Shown here in pieces: positions 61,396-64,000 of a DNA stretch of 64,000 nucleotides. The first letter of the stretch is position 1. The number at the start of each line of letters is the position of its first letter. Under the pieces are notes generated by a model. It worked only from the letters and a program-made list of their open reading frames with translations. It did not search any database and was not told where the DNA came from. The DNA lies in contig NC_134884.1 in the NCBI RefSeq assembly GCF_041734735.1, positions 27,779,249-27,843,248 on the forward strand. Reading direction: 5' to 3'. The position numbers and the translations under genes are program-made. Source of the stretch: Babylonia areolata. Taxonomy: Eukaryota; Mollusca; Gastropoda; Neogastropoda; Buccinidae.

Positions 61396-63655
61396 CTACC
61401 CAACCAGACTGGTTTTTCTCAGCTTCTTCTTCACAGCCAAGTCTTGTCTTCTCCGTTCCAGATCCACCACCTGCATGTGACAGAAACACACACAGATACA
61501 TGCACAGGCACACACAAACTAACAATTCTATTAAGAAAGAAGGGTTTGAAACATAACAGAAAAAACATTTTCTTTCTGCAACAGAACAAGATACCATGAG
61601 TCACAAAGCAGTAGTGGTCTTCATTTTTACTTCTTTCCACCCAAGTGATGTTATACACACATGCACAAACACAAAATAAAGTGGAGGGAGACAGACAATG
61701 GAAAGGAGAGGGGTAGAATTGTGACATGTAAGCTACAGAAGACAGATTTCAAGTTAAGAGAGCAGCGTTTATACACACTTCCCAACACTGAAGCAAATGA
61801 CAAATTAACAGAGCAGCGTTTATATGCACTTCTCAACACGGCGAAGCAAAAGACAAATTCCAAATTAAGAGAGCAGTGTTTGTACGCACTTCTCAGCATG
61901 AATTGGTGATGGGCACAAACCAGTGCCAAATCCACTGAGAACCAGTTGGTACCTTCCTCCATCTTACAAATGCATGCATGCTAGCACACATTCACACACA
62001 AGACAAAAAAGCCTGTGTTCTGTTTCAAGAACATTGTCTCTATAGCTTGTGGCTTTGGAGGACGAGAGGTTTGTGGGGTGGCAGTCCCACACTTTCTGAT
62101 GTCAGTGATAAACTTCCTGTCACACTGTCAAAGACCAAGCGCTGTTCGGATGATGCGTTAATTTGAATCAAGGTGCTCACCAGAATGCAAAGAGTGGCAG
62201 TCAGAAAGCTGCTGTTGAGCTGGAAATGGAAGGATCTGAAGTTCAAAAACAGGACTGGAAGATCAGCTCTGTGCCTATGCCCCCTCCCCAACCCCCCTTC
62301 CCCCAACGGAAAAACAACAGACATATCATTTGAGGACAGATGGCGGTATGCCCGATTCTGAGGGTTTAGCTACTGACATGAACAATTAATCATCTCCAAG
62401 ACATACAGGAAACGTTTCCTTTTTTCTTGACTTCCATGAAAGAAATGATAGCAAACATGTCCAAAGAAAGAAAAGAAAAACTCACTGATTCTTGGTAAAA
62501 TACATCACAAAGCAGCTTCTTTAACTCAGCTTAACTTATGATGTTTACCCCAACAGCAAACAACATCAGTGCAAAGGACAGCAGCACTGGTTCCCAGTTT
62601 CAATTCTTCTTCTGCGATTGTGGGCTGCAACTCCCACGTTCACTCGTATGTACATGAGTGGGCTTTTATAAGTATGACCATTTTCATCCCGCCATGTAGG
62701 CAGCCATACTCCATTTTCGGGGGTGTGCATGCTGGGTATGTTCTTGTTTCCATAACCCTCCGAACGCTGACATGGATTACAGGATCTTTAACGTGTGTAT
62801 TTGATCTTCTGCTTGCATATCTACATGAAGGGGGTTCAGGCACTAGCAGGTCTGCACAAATGTTGACCTGGGAGATCAGAAAAATCTCCACCCTTTACCC
62901 ACCAGGTGCCAATACCAAGATTTGAACCTAGGACCCTCAGACTGAAAGTCCAACGCTTTAACCATTTGGCTATTGCGCCCGTCTGTTTCTATCGAATTAC
63001 CCCACATACTGAAAAACCCACACAAACCCACACGACACATTCAACATGATACGCTCAAATGATGATAATGCCAGTACGGGGTTGTGGCAGGTGTGTCCAC
63101 ACAGACAGACCTAACAGGTTCTGGTTGACAGGCATATACACATATGCAAGCATGCCAACACATCACACTGAAACAGTTCACAGTGATACAGTTTGAGTGG
63201 TACAGTTAAAGAGTGGTTCTGTCACGTGTGAATGAAAATAAACTTTCTCTCCACCTTTCTTTGATTCTAACAAGATCATGAACCATCAACACAGACTGCA
63301 ATCAGACTCAGGAAACGCTGAATGCCAAAGATCAACTAGACAGCATCTGACTTGTCCTTTCCCATTCCCAAACATGCAACCACAGAAGCAAATGGGAAAC
63401 ACATCCATGTAACTCACCTGTTCTCATAGTTGTGCACCTGTGTGTAGTGTAGTGTAGGGAACAAAGACATTATTTTTCATGATGTGTCTTATGAAAAAAG
63501 CAAAGACACTTTGTCGTGCCCACAATAAAAGGAAATAAATTGTGAACAAGATTTTGTCATCATTTGGCCAAGTCTAAAAAATATGTTACCTGTTCTACTT
63601 GTTTCTGTGCAATAGCCTTCATCTCCGCTTTCAAGTTGTGAGAATGTGTCAGTTG
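61396..63655 (-). CDS. Last two exons of an unrecognised coiled-coil-like gene
   Basis: On the minus strand, exon 63655-63590 is bounded by tgtgtgcag and gtaaca and is open for 22 codons (LTHSHNLKAEMKAIAQKQVE). Exon 61470-61396 is bounded by cacatgcag and ends in TAG. It is in phase with the first and encodes VVDLERRRQDLAVKKKLRKT followed by SLVG. The charged, heptad-like composition suggests a coiled-coil C-terminus. Upstream exons must lie beyond 64000. I do not recognise the protein. The intron holds the SINE at 62603-62983. Support is only splice consensus, phase match and composition. Confidence 0.4.
62603..62983 (-). mobile_element. Complete tRNA-headed SINE with conserved central domain
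   Basis: On the minus strand the head reads cgcaatagccaaatggttaa (A-box region) and gggtcctaggttcaaatctt (B box). The body follows with agatcctgtaatccatgtca, gcgttcggagggttatggaa and gccgaaaatgg-type blocks, then gcccactcatgtacatacga and gggagttgcagcccacaatc, ending in gcagaagaag. This layout (tRNA head, conserved core, GAA-type tail) is as described for molluscan SINEs. Related pieces are at 44040-44395 and 27835-28005. Confidence 0.85.
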
Positions 63656-64000
63656 CTGCACACACACACACAAGCATACATACAAATGATGTAGGTAAAG
63701 CATTTCACATGGCAAGAAACAAGAAGTTTCCATCAGTATGTGAATGCTTTCTGTTTGTACTGTGAATAGATGAGAGCAAAAAACTTAAATGCATGTGTTG
63801 TCAAAATTTTTCCTCTGTACGTGTACAATTTATGTTTGTATTGTGAACATAACGCGCGCGGAAATGTATACACTCACAATCACATCTAAATCTTACCTAA
63901 GATTTAGATCTGAATTTCAAACCAGTTTCTTCATTACTGGTTTCACTGAGTTACTCATCACTGTGTTATCTTCCTGACAAGTATCCAGGCCACCAGTCCA
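63656..64000. other. Presumed intron of the unrecognised minus-strand gene
   Basis: (CA)n at 63659-63672 is followed by unique sequence. No further minus-strand exon with both splice sites could be found before the window edge. Confidence 0.4.

Overview
The window is eukaryotic nuclear DNA. It most likely comes from a mollusc, probably a gastropod. Genes are sparse, introns are large and AT-rich with consensus GT/AG borders, (CA)n/(TG)n/(TA)n tracts are very dense, and the short dispersed repeats look like molluscan tRNA-derived SINEs. I saw no prokaryotic features, rRNA, CRISPR array or LTR/retroviral element.

Five host genes can be supported. (1) On +, 2664-10846: a divergent nicotinic-type Cys-loop ligand-gated channel subunit whose 5' exons were not found. 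(2) On -, 37270-27572: a complete five-exon gene for glycine cleavage system H protein (GCSH, 173 aa). (3) On +, about 44563-46593: a three-exon AID/APOBEC-like polynucleotide cytidine deaminase with the zinc motif HAE-x29-PCxxC. This is the most interesting gene here. (4) On +, 52680-58293: a complete four-exon gene for Mediator subunit 10 (MED10, 134 aa). (5) On -, 63655-61396: the last two exons of an unrecognised gene that continues beyond the right edge. These genes are functionally unrelated and share no operon-like organisation.

The rest is mostly mobile and repetitive DNA. Non-LTR retrotransposon remnants lie at 1-351, 11276-11975, 14190-15165, 17180-17760, 18440-18960, 21575-24985, 41765-43545 and 48426-48535. 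The 21575-24985 copy is nearly full length, with a PHD finger, an endonuclease and a reverse transcriptase. A TIR element at 13925-15814 has two 256-bp arms that appear identical and carries a LINE fragment inside it. A MITE family with GACTCACTTGTG termini (3281-4291, 8840-9400, 19516-20112) carries a microsatellite at one fixed internal site. tRNA-headed SINEs lie at 16152-17051, 32746-33614, 44040-44395 and 62603-62983, and a piggyBac-like element with TTAA borders at 59409-60485. Tandem arrays include a 26-bp minisatellite of about 63 copies (46780-48433) just downstream of the deaminase gene, and a 44-53-bp array at 12661-13395.

All calls come from reading the sequence by eye. Exon borders rest on splice consensus, phase agreement and remembered family sequences; no database search was run.
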